A DNA stretch of 64,000 nucleotides from RGIG5579 sp045541915 (GTDB taxonomy: Bacteria; Bacillota; Clostridia; Oscillospirales; SIG627), in contig JAZQJZ010000036.1 of the NCBI GenBank assembly GCA_045541915.1, positions 1-64,000 of the forward strand. Reading direction: 5' to 3'. The position numbers and the translations under genes are program-made. This document shows positions 1 through 8,313 of this stretch, in pieces. The stretch's first letter is position 1. Each line of letters starts with the position of its first letter. The notes below the pieces were generated by a model. The model did no database searches. It saw nothing but the letters and a program-made list of their open reading frames with translations, and was not told the origin of the DNA.

Positions 1-180
1 AGACCTGTCTCACAATATCACTTAATATTCTTTTTTTGAGATAGTTTAATTTTAAAATATGTACTTCCGTTACGCACATTTTGAAAGTGCGTAACCCACT
101 ATGACACTTTCAAGTAGAAAGTGTCAATTTTTATATAAAAATGAATAAGGGAGAACACTTCTTTACGAAGTGTCTCCCTT
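1..180 (+). repeat. Hairpin-rich intergenic repeat, copy 1 (truncated by window start)
   Basis: This non-coding stretch matches the reverse complement of about 36997-37183 along almost its whole length. It contains three hairpins in the same order as the other copy: 69-95 (GTTACGCAC/GTGCGTAAC), 102-126 (TGACACTTTC/GAAAGTGTCA) and 147-180 (GGGAGAACACTTC/GAAGTGTCTCCC). The first 14 bases are half of an 18-bp palindrome that is complete in the other copy, so the element continues upstream of the window. It lies just downstream of trxB. Nothing in it looks like a gene. Confidence 0.85.
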
Positions 181-196
181 CTGTGCCTCTTTTTCA

Positions 197-1108
197 TTAG
201 AGAGAATCCAAATAACGGCAAGCTGCAATGGCAGCAGTGGCGCCGTCGGCCGTTGCCGTGGTCACTTGACGGACTCCTTTTTTTCGGCAGTCTCCGGCCA
301 CGAAAATGCCCGGAGTTCGGGTCATACAGTCCTCTCCCGAATCAAAATATCCCACCGAATCCAGGTCTGCTAAATTTTCAAAGGCTCCGTTTTCAGGAAC
401 CAGACCGATGGCCACAAACATTCCATCTACTTCAAGCTCGGTCTCTTCCCCGGTGGCCGTTTTTTTCAGTGTGATGGCGTGGAACTGATCTCCGTCAGCA
501 ATGGCAGAAACTACCGTTCCGGTAATGATCTCCACATTTCCTCTGCCTCTTAAGATCTCTTCCAGTCGTTTTTCGCCGGTTAAGAAATCCAGATTCTGGA
601 TCACATAAACCTTTTCCGAGGTTTCGGAGAGCAAAATAGCCTCCTGCAAAGCAGAGTTGCCACCGCCAATGAGAGCCACCGTTTTATTCTTATAAAAGGC
701 ACCGTCACAAACCGCGCAAAAGCTGATGCCCTCGCCGATGAATTTTTCTTCATTTTCAAGACCCAGGTGACGGTGCTTTGCACCGGGAGCAAGGATCACT
801 GCGCGGCAGGGATATTCACTTCCCTCTTCCGTGATCACAAATTTCCCCTCTGCATCGCTTTTCACCTCTACCACAGTCTCCACTTCCACATCGGCACCCT
901 GGCTGAGCACCTGCTCTACCATTCGGTCGGCCAATTCCGTTCCGCTGACCGTTTCAAAGCCGGGATAGTTTTCCACCTTGGGAGAAAAGGTGATCTGTCC
1001 TCCAAAGGCGCCCTTATCCAAAAGCAAAACGCTCTTTCCCGCCCGTCTTGCATAAACTGCGGCGGTGAGACCTGCAGGACCTGCGCCCACAATTACAATA
1101 TCATACAT
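197..1108 (-). CDS. trxB: Thioredoxin reductase
   Basis: Cytosolic FAD enzyme that uses NADPH to reduce thioredoxin-type proteins. The 303-residue length is normal for the low-molecular-weight bacterial family. The N-terminal FAD motif GAGPAG (residues 8-13), the redox-active CAVC (Cys131 and Cys134) and the NAD(P)H motif GGGNSA are all present, and the C-terminal GDCR segment is typical. It is the last gene of nrdG-nrdD-trxB, 66 bp after nrdD, with a terminator-like hairpin in the gap. The context suggests it recharges the redoxin that reduces the anaerobic ribonucleotide reductase, possibly the domain fused to NrdD itself; that link is inference. Confidence 0.95.
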   Translation of the reverse strand: MYDIVIVGAGPAGLTAAVYARRAGKSVLLLDKGAFGGQITFSPKVENYPGFETVSGTELADRMVEQVLSQGADVEVETVVEVKSDAEGKFVITEEGSEYPCRAVILAPGAKHRHLGLENEEKFIGEGISFCAVCDGAFYKNKTVALIGGGNSALQEAILLSETSEKVYVIQNLDFLTGEKRLEEILRGRGNVEIITGTVVSAIADGDQFHAITLKKTATGEETELEVDGMFVAIGLVPENGAFENLADLDSVGYFDSGEDCMTRTPGIFVAGDCRKKGVRQVTTATADGATAAIAACRYLDSL

Positions 1109-1138
1109 ATTTCAATCCCTCTCAAAGAAAAAAATGAA

Positions 1139-1163
1139 GAGGACGGGGCTTTGCCCCGCCCTC
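1139..1163 (-). terminator. Hairpin between nrdD and trxB (terminator or attenuator)
   Basis: An 11-bp GC-rich stem (GAGGACGGGGC / GCCCCGCCCTC) with a 3-base loop lies between nrdD and trxB. On the minus strand it is followed by an interrupted T-tract (TTCATTTTTTT). It may be a partial terminator that lowers trxB transcription relative to nrdGD, or an mRNA-stabilising 3' hairpin. Confidence 0.55.
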
Positions 1164-1174
1164 AAAAAACACCA

Positions 1175-3547
1175 TTACTGAACAGACTGAATGAATTTCT
1201 TCACGCCAGGAACGGAAACGAACTTCTCTGCCTTTCCGTCTTTCACTGCCACCAGAGTGGGAGCCTGTTTGATGCCAAGTCCCTCGGTGAGAGCTACATT
1301 CTCCTGTGCCAAAACCTTGTTAAAGGAGATGTTTGCCTTGTCCAGAAGCTGCGTGGCGATCTTGCAGTTGGGGCAAGTAGCGGAGGCAAACAGATAAATA
1401 CCGTCTGCCAGGAACGCATCGACGCCCTGTGCCTGCTTTTCTGCCGCAATTTCCTGAGGACCGGTATGGGTCAGCTTGGAATTGAGAATATCATAGGTCT
1501 TTCTTTCCTTGTATTCCTGGCTCTTGCCGTCGTTCCAGTTCTTCACGGGGCGGTAGTAACCGGTGATACGGCTGTAAACCTCGGTCTCCTTGCCGCACTT
1601 AGGACAGGTGTACTTTTCGCCTGCAATATAACCGTGCTCCTTGCAGACAGAGTAGGTGGGAGACAAGGTGTAGTAAGGCAGACGGTAGTTCTCTGCGATC
1701 TTGCGGATGATGGAAGCTGCAGCCTTCCAATCGGGCAGTTTTTCACCAATGAAGGAGTGGAAAACAGTGCCGGAGGTGTAAAGTGTCTGCAATTCATCCT
1801 GGATATCCAGTGCAGAGAAGATATCATCGGTATAGCCTACCGGCAGGTGAGAAGAGTTGGTGTAATAAGGCGTTTCGCCGTCTGAAGCACACTTGATATC
1901 GGGATATCTCTTGCGGTCGTGCTTTGCCAGACGGAAGGCGGTAGATTCGGCAGGAGTGGCTTCCAGGTTGTAAAGATCGCCGTATTTCTCCTGGTAGTCG
2001 GAAAGACGCTCACGCATATGATTGAGCACTTCCTTGGTAAATTCCTGGGTTTCCTTATGGGTCATATCCTTGCCGATCCACTTGGCATTCAAGCCGGCCT
2101 CATTCATACCCACAAGACCGATGGTGGAGAAGTGGTTGTTGAAGGTGCCAAGATATCTCTTGGTATAAGGATAGAGGCCTTCCTCCAGAAGCTTTGTGAT
2201 GATGGTACGCTTGATCTTCAAAGAACGGGCGGCAATGTCCATCATATGATCCAGTCTCTTGAAGAACTCTTCCTTGTTTTCCGCAAGGTAAGCAATACGG
2301 GGCATATTGATGGTTACAACGCCTACAGAACCGGTGCTCTCACCGCTTCCGAAGAAGCCGCCGGATTTCTTTCTCAATTCTCTCAGATCCAGACGGAGAC
2401 GGCAGCACATACTGCGCACATCGGAGGGCTCCATATCACTGTTTACATAGTTGGAGAAGTAAGGAGTACCGTATTTGGAGGTCATTTCGAAGAGAAGCTT
2501 GTTGTTCTCGGTCTCAGACCAGTCAAAATCGCGGGTGATGGAATAAGTGGGAATGGGATACTGGAAGCCTCTGCCATTGGCATCGCCCTCGATCATAATT
2601 TCGATGAAGGCGCGGTTGACCATATCCATTTCCTTCTTACAGTCACCGTACTTGAAGTCCACTCTCTTGCCGCCGATAATGGCATATTCATCCTCCAGGT
2701 CATGGGGACAGGTCCAGTCCAGGGTAATGTTGGAGAAGGGCGCCTGGGTACCCCAGCGGCTGGGAGTATTCACGCCGTAAATGAAGGACTCGATGCACTT
2801 TTTCACAGCGTCATAGCTCAGATTGTCCACCTTGACAAAGGGAGCAAGGTAGGTATCGAAGGAAGAGAATGCCTGGGCGCCGGCCCACTCGTTCTGCATA
2901 ATACCAAGGAAATTGACCATCTGGTTGCAAAGCGTAGCAAGATGCTTTGCAGGAGCAGAGGTGATCTTTCCGGGAACCCCGCCAAGACCCTCCTCGATCA
3001 GCTGCTTGAGGGACCAGCCGGCGCAGTAACCGGTGAGCATGGAAAGGTCGTGAAGATGGATGTCGGCATTCTTGTGTGCGCCGGCGATCTCGTCATCATA
3101 GATCTCACTGAGCCAGTAGTTTGCAGTGATGGCACCGGAGTTGTTCAGGATCAAGCCACCCACAGAATAGGTAACGGTGGAGTTCTCCTTCACACGCCAG
3201 TCAATGTTCTTTACATACTGGTTGACAATGTCCGTATAGTCCACCAGGGTGGATTTCATATTACGGAGCTTTTCTCTCTGACGGCGGTACAGAATATAGG
3301 CCTTTGCCACATCGGCATAGCCCGCCTGTACCAGAACGGTTTCCACACTGTCCTGAATGTCTTCCACTGCGACCACATCGTTTTCTACCTTGGGCTCGAA
3401 GTCACTGGTTACCTTCAGTGCAAGAAAATCGATGATGTTGTCATTGTAATTGCGTTCGCATGCTTCAAAAGCAAGCTTGATGGCAGAAGAGATCTTGGAA
3501 ATTTCAAAATCTACGATCTTGCCGTCTCTTTTGTTGACCTGATACAT
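1175..3547 (-). CDS. nrdD: Anaerobic (class III) ribonucleoside-triphosphate reductase with fused C-terminal redoxin domain
   Basis: Oxygen-sensitive glycyl-radical enzyme that reduces ribonucleoside triphosphates to deoxy forms. Residues 1-95 are an ATP-cone regulatory domain (starts MYQVNKRDGKIVDFE). The core carries the CCRL cysteine pair; near the end there is a zinc-type CPKC motif and a glycyl radical site, RITGYY, with Gly at about 663. Unlike E. coli NrdD (about 712 residues), the protein continues for about 85 more residues as a small thioredoxin/glutaredoxin-like domain with CPNC at 725-728 and a QAPT cis-proline motif. This points to a redoxin-reduced rather than formate-reduced enzyme, in line with trxB next door; that assignment is inference. 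nrdG lies 9 bp upstream. Confidence 0.95.
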   Translation of the reverse strand: MYQVNKRDGKIVDFEISKISSAIKLAFEACERNYNDNIIDFLALKVTSDFEPKVENDVVAVEDIQDSVETVLVQAGYADVAKAYILYRRQREKLRNMKSTLVDYTDIVNQYVKNIDWRVKENSTVTYSVGGLILNNSGAITANYWLSEIYDDEIAGAHKNADIHLHDLSMLTGYCAGWSLKQLIEEGLGGVPGKITSAPAKHLATLCNQMVNFLGIMQNEWAGAQAFSSFDTYLAPFVKVDNLSYDAVKKCIESFIYGVNTPSRWGTQAPFSNITLDWTCPHDLEDEYAIIGGKRVDFKYGDCKKEMDMVNRAFIEIMIEGDANGRGFQYPIPTYSITRDFDWSETENNKLLFEMTSKYGTPYFSNYVNSDMEPSDVRSMCCRLRLDLRELRKKSGGFFGSGESTGSVGVVTINMPRIAYLAENKEEFFKRLDHMMDIAARSLKIKRTIITKLLEEGLYPYTKRYLGTFNNHFSTIGLVGMNEAGLNAKWIGKDMTHKETQEFTKEVLNHMRERLSDYQEKYGDLYNLEATPAESTAFRLAKHDRKRYPDIKCASDGETPYYTNSSHLPVGYTDDIFSALDIQDELQTLYTSGTVFHSFIGEKLPDWKAAASIIRKIAENYRLPYYTLSPTYSVCKEHGYIAGEKYTCPKCGKETEVYSRITGYYRPVKNWNDGKSQEYKERKTYDILNSKLTHTGPQEIAAEKQAQGVDAFLADGIYLFASATCPNCKIATQLLDKANISFNKVLAQENVALTEGLGIKQAPTLVAVKDGKAEKFVSVPGVKKFIQSVQ

Positions 3548-3556
3548 AATTTCTCC

Positions 3557-4249
3557 TCATTCTTCCTGTCCCCGAAAATGAGCTTCGGGAACTTTTTTTC
3601 TGATTATGGTTAAAAATTTTGACATTTCCTCCGGCGAGAAGGAGGCGAAGCCTTCTCCCAAAAGATTGCCGGAATCGACAAAACCTTGCAAAAAATACCT
3701 TTTTTCCCCTGCTAACAGCTCCGCAATGGCCTCCAGATCCTCCTCTTGATGGATTCCCTTGACCAGCGTGGTTCTAAATTCATAGGGGACACTGCTTTCC
3801 CGAAGCACCTGAATGCTTTTCTGAAAGGGGGAAAAATCCATCTTCACCCCAATGGCCTTTTCATAAGACGCCGGCGCGGATTTGATATCCATCGCCACAT
3901 AGTCCACAAAGCCGGAGGATAAAATGCGCCGCAATGCTTCCGCATCGCTTCCGTTGGTGTCCAGCTTCATTTGATATCCCATCTTTTTTCCCTTTTCCAA
4001 AAAAGAAAGAAGATCTGGCTGAAGAAGCGGCTCACCGCCGGTAACGCATACGCCTTCCAGAATCCCTTTTCGCTTCTCCAGATAAGAGAGCACCTCTTCT
4101 TCCACATTGCCATTTTCCCGAGGGAAACGAACCAGAGAGGCATTGTGGCAGAACGGGCACCTGAGGTTACAGCCACCGGTAAACACCGTGCAAGCAACCT
4201 TCCCCGGAAAATCCAAAAGAGACAACTTTTGGTATCCTTGAATGTTCAT
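3557..4249 (-). CDS. nrdG: Anaerobic ribonucleotide reductase activating protein (radical SAM)
   Basis: Radical SAM activase that installs the glycyl radical on NrdD using S-adenosylmethionine and a 4Fe-4S cluster. The cluster motif CNLRCPFC (Cys27, Cys31, Cys34) and the following GGEPLLQ segment are clear. At 230 residues it is longer than E. coli NrdG (154) and matches the longer Clostridia/archaeal type. It is first in the operon, with an AAAAGGAACC ribosome site before the ATG, a promoter at 4280-4308 and NrdR-type boxes just upstream. Confidence 0.95.
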   Translation of the reverse strand: MNIQGYQKLSLLDFPGKVACTVFTGGCNLRCPFCHNASLVRFPRENGNVEEEVLSYLEKRKGILEGVCVTGGEPLLQPDLLSFLEKGKKMGYQMKLDTNGSDAEALRRILSSGFVDYVAMDIKSAPASYEKAIGVKMDFSPFQKSIQVLRESSVPYEFRTTLVKGIHQEEDLEAIAELLAGEKRYFLQGFVDSGNLLGEGFASFSPEEMSKFLTIIRKKVPEAHFRGQEE

Positions 4250-4279
4250 ATCGGTTCCTTTTCATTTTGTTGCCTTGTA

Positions 4280-4308
4280 AGTATATCATATTGTTTCCGC
4301 CTCGTCAA
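4280..4308 (-). promoter_or_regulatory. Sigma-A-type promoter of nrdGD-trxB
   Basis: On the minus strand TTGACG (4303-4308) and TATACT (4280-4285) are separated by exactly 17 bp. Transcription would start near 4273, giving a short leader before the nrdG ATG at 4249. Confidence 0.85.
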
Positions 4309-4315
4309 TAAAAAA

Positions 4316-4363
4316 ACACAAGATATTGTGTCTTTATTAAAAAGTGCAAACAATATCTTGTGA
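4316..4363 (-). promoter_or_regulatory. Tandem NrdR boxes upstream of nrdG
   Basis: Two 16-base palindromic sites, ACACAAGATATTGTGT (4316-4331) and AAACAATATCTTGTGA (4348-4363), are separated by 16 bp, so their centres are 32 bp apart, about three helical turns. Sequence and phased tandem arrangement fit the known NrdR box (consensus near ACACWATATWTWGTGT). They sit directly upstream of the -35. NrdR is the nucleotide-sensing repressor of ribonucleotide reductase genes; the nrdR gene is not in this window. Confidence 0.85.
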
Positions 4364-4388
4364 TTACGGTTTTTTACAAAACAAGAAA

Positions 4389-4419
4389 AAAGCCCTTGCA
4401 AAAAATGCAAAAGGGCTTT
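4389..4419 (-). terminator. Intrinsic terminator after the small lipoprotein gene
   Basis: AAAGCCCTTGCA pairs with TGCAaAAGGGCTTT and is followed on the minus strand by TTTTTCTT. It lies 28 bp after the stop of the lipoprotein gene and separates it from the nrd promoter. Confidence 0.85.
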
Positions 4420-4446
4420 GATTTTCAATCTTTTTTCATTTCTTTT

Positions 4447-4809
4447 TCACTGGGAAAGCCTTTGAAAAACAAGGGTTTCTTCTCCGCTTTGGGAAAGCTT
4501 TAATTGTCCATCTGTAACGGAAAAGATATAAACGGATTCCGTCCCGTCGCTGGAAATGGTCAACTGATCGTCCCGGATCTGATAAGAACCGAAGGGAATG
4601 GAAAAGGAAATCTCATCTCCCTCTCCCTGTTCCAAAAAAACCTCTCCGTCATCGGTAAAGCGATAAACCAGATTCATACTTCCCAAGGTTTCATCTTCGA
4701 TCTCGGTTTCCCACCGTCCCACAAGGGGCGAGACAGAAGGAGAGCAGGCGACAAGAAAAAGCAAGGCAAGCGCCACAAGGCAAACGCGGAAAACGCGTCG
4801 GTGATGCAT
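4447..4809 (-). CDS. Small secreted lipoprotein, unknown function
   Basis: 120-residue protein with a basic N-terminus, a hydrophobic signal segment and a lipobox LVAC (Cys at about 22), so it should be lipid-anchored on the outer face of the membrane. The mature part (about 98 residues) looks like a small beta-barrel: GRWETEIED, then YRFTDDGEVFLEQ, a pattern common in small lipocalin-like/DUF5640-type lipoproteins. I cannot name a function. It is a single gene with its own terminator, between spoIIE and the nrd operon. Confidence 0.75.
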   Translation of the reverse strand: MHHRRVFRVCLVALALLFLVACSPSVSPLVGRWETEIEDETLGSMNLVYRFTDDGEVFLEQGEGDEISFSIPFGSYQIRDDQLTISSDGTESVYIFSVTDGQLKLSQSGEETLVFQRLSQ

Positions 4810-4898
4810 CTTTTTTCCCCCTTTCTTCCTGTTCCCTTATTATGAAGCAAACCACCCTCCTTTGTCAATGGCTTTTTTGAAAAAAGTAAATATTTTAT

Positions 4899-7373
4899 TC
4901 ATTTGCTGTTCATAATTCGAACCACAGAGATGCTCAAATCATCCCGGAAGGCACCCTTTTCCCTGGCAGTACGGAAAATGCAGTCGCAAAGGGCAGCCGC
5001 GTTTTGGAAGCTCTGGCCGGTCAGAAGGCGAATGAGCCATCCGGACCCTTCCCCGGCTACCTCCGCTCCGTCGGACATCTGGATGATAAAATCCCCCTCT
5101 TTCAGGAAAAAGGAGGTTTGCTCTGCACACATTCGCACAAGAGCGCCGGCCGGCGGCGTCCGAGATTCGATGCAATGAAGCCGATCCCCTCTCAAAACAT
5201 AGGAGGGTGCCGCACCGGCCTTAATGAAATTGGCATCTCCGGAAAGCAGATCCACCTCCAAAAGATCCACGGTGGTAAAGGTTTCATCGGTTTTTGCCAT
5301 CAAGAAGGCATTGAGCATTTCCAGGGTCACATTTTTCGGTGTGGCACAGTGCATCAGCTTTTCAATGAAAATAGAAGAAAGACGGCTGGTAAAGGCCGCG
5401 TCTCTTCCACTCCCCATTCCGTCGCAAATGAGCGTGTAGAAAAAGTCCCGTTCCGTTTCAAAGAACTGACAGGAATCTCCGCTGACCGCTTCCCCTTTTT
5501 TGGTGCATCCGGATTTGGCGCACTCCAGGGCGATCTTGCGGCGGCGGCGCAAGCGCATCACCACATTCTCCTCAAACATCAGAAAGGCCGGCGCATCAAA
5601 GAGGCAATCAAACTCCTTTCCAAAAGCCTCTACCACCTGATCGGAATTCAAGCTTACCCGCTCCATTGCCACGCCGTAAACGTCGATCTTCAATTCCCGT
5701 TTTCCAAATACCGCCACTCTTCGGTATCCTATCCCCAATTCACCCAACACCTTTTTGGCTCTTGCCTCAAAGGCCAAATTATACTCCAATTCCTGACCCA
5801 AATCCAGAGCGGTGCTTTTTAACAGACGGGAGACAGAACTGTATTCTCCGGCCAAAAGCCGTGTCTTATTGTTTTTGATATAGTTTCCGTTGATCTCTTC
5901 AAAGCGGCGGTTGATCTTTTCCACCAACGGTTCCAATTCCCGGCACTTAGAGGAAAAAGGCGGCGGAAAATCTGCCGGGCTTACCTTTCCCTCGGAAAGA
6001 AGCCTTGTGGCTGCAGCGGTGGTGGCACAAGCGGAAAGGGATTGCTCCTCTCCCCAGCACAGAGCGGAAAGGGCGCAGTGGGAACAAACCTGGCTGCAGC
6101 AATCGGAGACCATTTGGCTGGTTTCGGTCAATTGAGGCTTTTTCATGGTATTGCCCACGGTATAAAACACCTCCGACAAGGAGGAAAAGGCATCGCTCAT
6201 GCTTTTCAGCTTTTGCCTGGCCCGGCGCATGGTTTCCCGATGCATCACCTCTCTCGGCGCCTGTTTGATTGCCGCTTTGTTTTCCTTGGGCACAAAGCCA
6301 AGAAAGGGCCAAAACAGAACCAAAGCACAAAGATAATCCGCGCTGACAAAGGCAAAAGAGGAAAAGCCTTCAGAAAAAAGACTGTAGCCACAGGAGGCAA
6401 CAAAGGAGATCATCATGGCCACCGTACCGGAATATTCAAAAAACAGACCGGCAAAAAAGCCTCCCACCGCCAGTGCCGGTGCCACTGCCTCCATGGCACA
6501 GGCCATTCCCCCGATCATTCCGGCTGCGGCGCCAAACAGCGGCCCTCGAAAGCGGGCAAGGAAAAGCATTGCCATCACAGTCAGGATCAAGGAAAGGGAA
6601 AATTGAAAAAGCACCACCTCACGCAGAGCAAACAAAAATAGATAAAACAAGGTAAAGACCGACGCTTCCAGATAAACACGGCGGCGGCTTTGGATCTGCT
6701 CCCGGCCTGTTTTTACCACTGAAAAAATATAAATTCCGCAAAGAAGATAGGTCAAAATGGGGGTCAAAAGACCCATACTCACTGCTCCAAACACTTGATT
6801 GACCGAAAAATGCGGCACAGCAAGAAGAAGAGACAGGCCGGTGGCAAAGGCCGAAGAGAGCGTCACACGGAAAAGAATACTGTCATCAAATTTTCCACCG
6901 CTCAAGCCTGCCCGAAGAAGAAACAGGATCATATAAGCCAAAAGATAAAAAATTCCCTTTTTCCCCAGCATAATACAGGAAAGCAAAACACCGGAAAAAA
7001 CCGTCAAAAGTAGAGCCGCTTCCAAAATGGATCCGTTTTTTTCCTGGGTGCGACGAACCCGGATCCGCCCGGTTCCCCCAACGGCAGACAGAAGCGCGAA
7101 CCCCGCCGGATACGTATCAAGCGGAAACCTTGCCAGGCTCACCACCCCGGAAAACAAGGCCAAAGCCAAAAATACGCCGGGCATAAGAAGACGCTTGCCC
7201 AGGCTCCTTTCCCGGGGCAAATCCTCTTCCACCAATTCCCAAAATGCAGTGGATACCCCTGAAACCGTTTGGGAAAAATAGGAAATTGCCTTTTTCGTCA
7301 ATCCTTTTCCTTGTTCAAAAAAGGAAAGCCACTTTCCTCTTCTTTTTTCTTTGACTCTTTTTTCTTTTTCCAT
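4899..7373 (-). CDS. spoIIE: Stage II sporulation protein E (SpoIIE phosphatase)
   Basis: Membrane PP2C-type serine phosphatase that dephosphorylates SpoIIAA in the forespore, which activates sigma-F, and also helps place the asymmetric septum. The length of 824 residues is nearly that of B. subtilis SpoIIE (827). After a short cytoplasmic N-terminus there are about ten membrane segments (roughly residues 65-340), a central regulatory region with many cysteines (CCSQVCSHCALSALC), and a C-terminal PP2C domain with DGMGSGRDAAF and the late MSDGAE metal-binding motif. Its presence shows the organism forms endospores. The upstream region carries a possible Spo0A-controlled promoter. Confidence 0.97.
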   Translation of the reverse strand: MEKEKRVKEKRRGKWLSFFEQGKGLTKKAISYFSQTVSGVSTAFWELVEEDLPRERSLGKRLLMPGVFLALALFSGVVSLARFPLDTYPAGFALLSAVGGTGRIRVRRTQEKNGSILEAALLLTVFSGVLLSCIMLGKKGIFYLLAYMILFLLRAGLSGGKFDDSILFRVTLSSAFATGLSLLLAVPHFSVNQVFGAVSMGLLTPILTYLLCGIYIFSVVKTGREQIQSRRRVYLEASVFTLFYLFLFALREVVLFQFSLSLILTVMAMLFLARFRGPLFGAAAGMIGGMACAMEAVAPALAVGGFFAGLFFEYSGTVAMMISFVASCGYSLFSEGFSSFAFVSADYLCALVLFWPFLGFVPKENKAAIKQAPREVMHRETMRRARQKLKSMSDAFSSLSEVFYTVGNTMKKPQLTETSQMVSDCCSQVCSHCALSALCWGEEQSLSACATTAAATRLLSEGKVSPADFPPPFSSKCRELEPLVEKINRRFEEINGNYIKNNKTRLLAGEYSSVSRLLKSTALDLGQELEYNLAFEARAKKVLGELGIGYRRVAVFGKRELKIDVYGVAMERVSLNSDQVVEAFGKEFDCLFDAPAFLMFEENVVMRLRRRRKIALECAKSGCTKKGEAVSGDSCQFFETERDFFYTLICDGMGSGRDAAFTSRLSSIFIEKLMHCATPKNVTLEMLNAFLMAKTDETFTTVDLLEVDLLSGDANFIKAGAAPSYVLRGDRLHCIESRTPPAGALVRMCAEQTSFFLKEGDFIIQMSDGAEVAGEGSGWLIRLLTGQSFQNAAALCDCIFRTAREKGAFRDDLSISVVRIMNSK

Positions 7374-7414
7374 CTTCTTCCCTCTCTTTGCTTACTTCCT
7401 TTTTTGTGTTCCTC

Positions 7415-7448
7415 ATTCTATCACTCCTTCTTTGTAGGAAATGTCGAA
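7415..7448 (-). promoter_or_regulatory. Candidate Spo0A-dependent promoter of spoIIE
   Basis: On the minus strand a -10-like TAGAAT (7415-7420) lies about 42 bp before the spoIIE start. Twenty-one bases further upstream is TTCGACA (7442-7448), the reverse complement of the Spo0A box core TGTCGAA. In B. subtilis the spoIIE and spoIIG promoters have unusually long 21-22 bp spacers with Spo0A boxes around the -35, which matches this arrangement. It is a pattern match only. Confidence 0.5.
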
Positions 7449-7518
7449 ACAAGAAATCATCATCACTATTTTTTTCAATTCGGGGCAGAATAAAGAAAAA
7501 ACAAAAAAGGAGCAAAAA

Positions 7519-7815
7519 ATGAATCTGAAAACCAAAGCGGTCAGCTGTCTGAACCGAATGGACGATATCGTTCTCCATCCCCGCATCACCGCCGGCATCA
7601 GCTTTCACAACAAGCGAACCGGGAAATCCTCCGGAAACAAAAGCATCACTCTTTCTCAAAGCGCCACACTTCTGCAAATGATCCTGACGCTTCTGGCCAT
7701 TTTTTTGGCCATGAGGGCACTTTTTTGTATCCAAAGAATGAAGAGAAATCAAAAAATGAAGAAAAAATTCCGGGCGAAATGGAAAAAAGCCGCCAAAAAG
7801 ATGAGCAAATCGTAA
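7519..7815 (+). CDS. Small single-pass membrane protein, unknown function
   Basis: 98-residue protein starting at the ATG that follows an AAGGAG ribosome site by 7 bases; the reading frame is open further upstream but without a site. It has a polar N-terminal half, one hydrophobic segment (TLLQMILTLLAIFLAMRAL) and a very basic C-terminal tail ending KKAAKKMSKS. It is divergent from spoIIE and shares its upstream region, so a sporulation link is possible but unproven. No recognised family. Confidence 0.55.
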   Translation: MNLKTKAVSCLNRMDDIVLHPRITAGISFHNKRTGKSSGNKSITLSQSATLLQMILTLLAIFLAMRALFCIQRMKRNQKMKKKFRAKWKKAAKKMSKS

Positions 7816-7864
7816 ACTTTTTCTATATATAAGGAAGAAAACGCATTTTTTTGAAAAAATCTTC

Positions 7865-7893
7865 TTGCCTTTTAATACTTGACGTGGTATAAT
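7865..7893 (+). promoter_or_regulatory. Promoter of rpsO-pnp
   Basis: TTGCCT (7865-7870), 17-bp spacer and a consensus TATAAT (7888-7893) preceded by TGG, giving an extended -10. Transcription from about 7900 would create a 137-base leader before rpsO. Confidence 0.75.
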
Positions 7894-7935
7894 TTTCTTT
7901 GCCTCGCTTGTGGTAAGCGTGGCAACTATCACAAT

Positions 7936-8011
7936 CCGTAACGTAGTAAGGGAGAAACGGAGCCGGCCAAAGTGCCCGTGCTTTTTTCACCTGCCCTTAC
8001 CGGGTTACAGG
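7936..8011 (+). promoter_or_regulatory. Structured rpsO leader, candidate S15 autoregulatory RNA
   Basis: CCGTAAC (7936-7942) and GTAAGGG (7946-7952) pair with CCCTTAC (7994-8000) and GTTAC..GG (8004-8011), a stem of about 14 pairs enclosing a smaller GGC/GCC hairpin and ending 12 bases before the ribosome site. Ribosomal protein S15 represses its own mRNA through several unrelated leader folds in different bacteria. This leader has the right place and size for such an element; which class it belongs to cannot be told by eye. Confidence 0.55.
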
Positions 8012-8036
8012 ATCAGAATTTATGGAGGTGAAAACC

Positions 8037-8300
8037 ATGCTGAAAGAAGAAAAGCAGCAAATCATTACCACTTACGCAACCCACGAAGGCGACACCGGGT
8101 CCCCTGAGGTCCAGATCGCGATCCTGACCTCGAGAATCAACACGCTCACCGAGCACTTGAAGGTCAACAAGAAGGACCACCACTCCCGCAGAGGCATGCT
8201 GAAGATGGTCGGTCACAGAAGAAACCTTCTCGGCTATCTGCAGAAGAAGGACATTACCCGTTACAGAGCCATCATCGAGAAGCTCGGTCTCAGAAAGTAA
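8037..8300 (+). CDS. rpsO: 30S ribosomal protein S15
   Basis: Primary 16S rRNA-binding protein of the small-subunit platform. 87 residues, compared with 89 in E. coli, with the family hallmark segments DTGSPEVQIA, DHHSRRGML and RRNLLGYL. The start is the ATG preceded 6 bases earlier by GGAGGTG; the ATG at 8022 lies before that ribosome site and is rejected. Followed immediately by pnp, the classic rpsO-pnp pair. Confidence 0.97.
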   Translation: MLKEEKQQIITTYATHEGDTGSPEVQIAILTSRINTLTEHLKVNKKDHHSRRGMLKMVGHRRNLLGYLQKKDITRYRAIIEKLGLRK

Positions 8301-8313
8301 TTTGGGAATCGAT

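Noticed and set aside
1919..3613. A 564-codon plus-strand frame opposite nrdD
   Set aside because: Antisense shadow of nrdD, without a recognisable protein pattern.
8022..8036. ATG at 8022 as the rpsO start
   Set aside because: It lies before the GGAGGTG ribosome site that clearly serves the ATG at 8037, and it would add residues not found in S15.
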